Source: Streptomyces xylophagus (lineage in GTDB: Bacteria; Actinomycetota; Actinomycetes; Streptomycetales; Streptomycetaceae). From it: a stretch of 6,376 nucleotides of DNA. The DNA lies in contig NZ_JNWO01000066.1 in assembly GCF_000716435.1 (NCBI RefSeq), positions 1 to 6,376 on the forward strand. The letters run 5' to 3'. Positions 6,166-6,376 of the stretch are shown here, piece by piece. How positions within the stretch are numbered: position 1 is the first letter of the stretch; the number at the start of each line of letters is the position of its first letter. The notes beneath the pieces were generated by a model. That model made no database searches, was not told the DNA's origin, and saw only the letters and a program-made list of their open reading frames with translations. The translations under genes were made by a program, and so were the position numbers.

Positions 6166-6281
6166 GTGCGGTGCGGGGACGGGAGTCAAGGGGCGGGACG
6201 GGGACGGGAGCCAAGGTGCGGTGCGGGGACGGGAGTCAGGGGCGGGACGGGAGCCAACGGGCGGGACCGGACGGGAGTCAA
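6166..6281. repeat. G-rich minisatellite upstream of the HAD gene
   Basis: The 11-base core GACGGGAGYCA occurs five times, at 6178, 6203, 6228, 6246 and 6270 (spacing 25, 25, 18, 24), alternating T and C at the variable base. A higher-order unit starting GTGCGGTGCGGGGAC occurs at 6166 and 6216. TGCGGTGCG also occurs at 6127-6135, over the HAD start. The plus strand has many G3-G4 runs and could form quadruplexes. Translations of it are low-complexity Pro/Arg/Ser and are not credible genes. The flank 6282-6336 holds nothing I can identify. Confidence 0.85.
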
Positions 6282-6336
6282 GGGGTGGCGTTGGCTTCGG
6301 CACCCAACTCCTCAGCCCCGCACCTTCCTCTTCCAC

Positions 6337-6376
6337 CTGTCTCTTATACACATCTGACGCTGCCGACGACTCCTTA
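6337..6376. other. Illumina Nextera adapter read-through at contig end (artefact)
   Basis: 6337-6355 is CTGTCTCTTATACACATCT, the 19-bp Tn5 mosaic end used in Nextera libraries. 6356-6369 is GACGCTGCCGACGA, completing the reverse complement of the read-1 adapter. 6370-6376 (CTCCTTA) equals the first seven bases of the reverse complement of i5 index 505 (GTAAGGAG). This is untrimmed library sequence, not a transposon in the organism. It creates the familiar spurious peptides with MYKRQ at one end or LSLIHI at the other. Confidence 0.97.

Noticed and set aside
6128..6214. 29-residue N-terminal extension of the HAD protein
   Set aside because: It is translated from the minisatellite (Pro/Arg/Ser) and precedes the expected motif I start; the family begins shortly before DFDG.
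6278..6336. Possible C-terminal tail of another minus-strand gene (ending GAEANATP)
   Set aside because: Only 18 codons, weak GC bias at third positions, and the stop lies in the repeat; too little to support.
6337..6355. Tn5/IS50 end suggesting a mobile element
   Set aside because: The adjoining read-1 adapter and index sequence show it comes from the library preparation.
6139..6357. Plus-strand ORF ending in LSLIHI and the minus-strand ORF beginning MYKRQ (6052-6351)
   Set aside because: Both use adapter bases and repeat DNA; these peptide ends are known Nextera adapter artefacts.

Overview
The window looks like the end of a draft-assembly contig from a high-GC actinomycete, most likely Streptomyces or a close relative. 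Reasons: very strong G/C preference at third codon positions, long antisense shadow ORFs on both strands, Streptomyces-type promoters (TTGACA with a TAnnnT -10), one rare TTA leucine codon, and proteins of typically actinobacterial type (AfsR-like NB-ARC/TPR regulator, short family A DNA polymerase, HTH-Clp_N protein). The genus is inferred; there is no rRNA, tRNA, CRISPR array or insertion sequence here.

Layout. The left third (2-2209, +) is the 3' part of a large STAND-type regulator: a NB-ARC ATPase core followed by TPR repeats. Its N-terminus lies beyond the window. It converges on four genes that all read leftward. In order of transcription these are a HAD-family phosphatase (6127-5510), a LysE/RhtB-family exporter (5390-4755), a 238-residue protein with an HTH followed by a ClpC-like N-domain (4682-3966), and a short exonuclease-deficient-looking family A DNA polymerase (3901-2213). 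The two convergent genes have only 3 bp between their stop codons.

Regulation. The clearest regulatory signal is upstream of the HTH-Clp_N gene. Two identical perfect inverted repeats, TGTCAAC-N5-GTTGACA, lie exactly 28 bp apart. One contains the -35 TTGACA and the other is centred on the -10 TACGGT. The spacing puts transcription start on the A of the ATG, so the mRNA is probably leaderless. The encoded protein carries its own HTH, so autoregulation is the simplest hypothesis. The HAD gene has a weaker, also near-leaderless promoter candidate, lies beside a G-rich minisatellite, and has the only in-frame TTA codon (a possible bldA dependence) ten codons before its stop.

Artefact. The last 40 bases (6337-6376) are not genomic. 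They are the reverse complement of the Illumina Nextera transposon end and read-1 adapter, followed by seven bases that match an i5 index. Genomic sequence ends at about 6336, and any ORF entering this stretch is spurious.

How the genes work together is mostly unknown. The HTH-Clp_N gene and the polymerase are close enough (64 bp) to be co-transcribed. The exporter and the HAD gene may be separate units or one loose operon. No single pathway links them.
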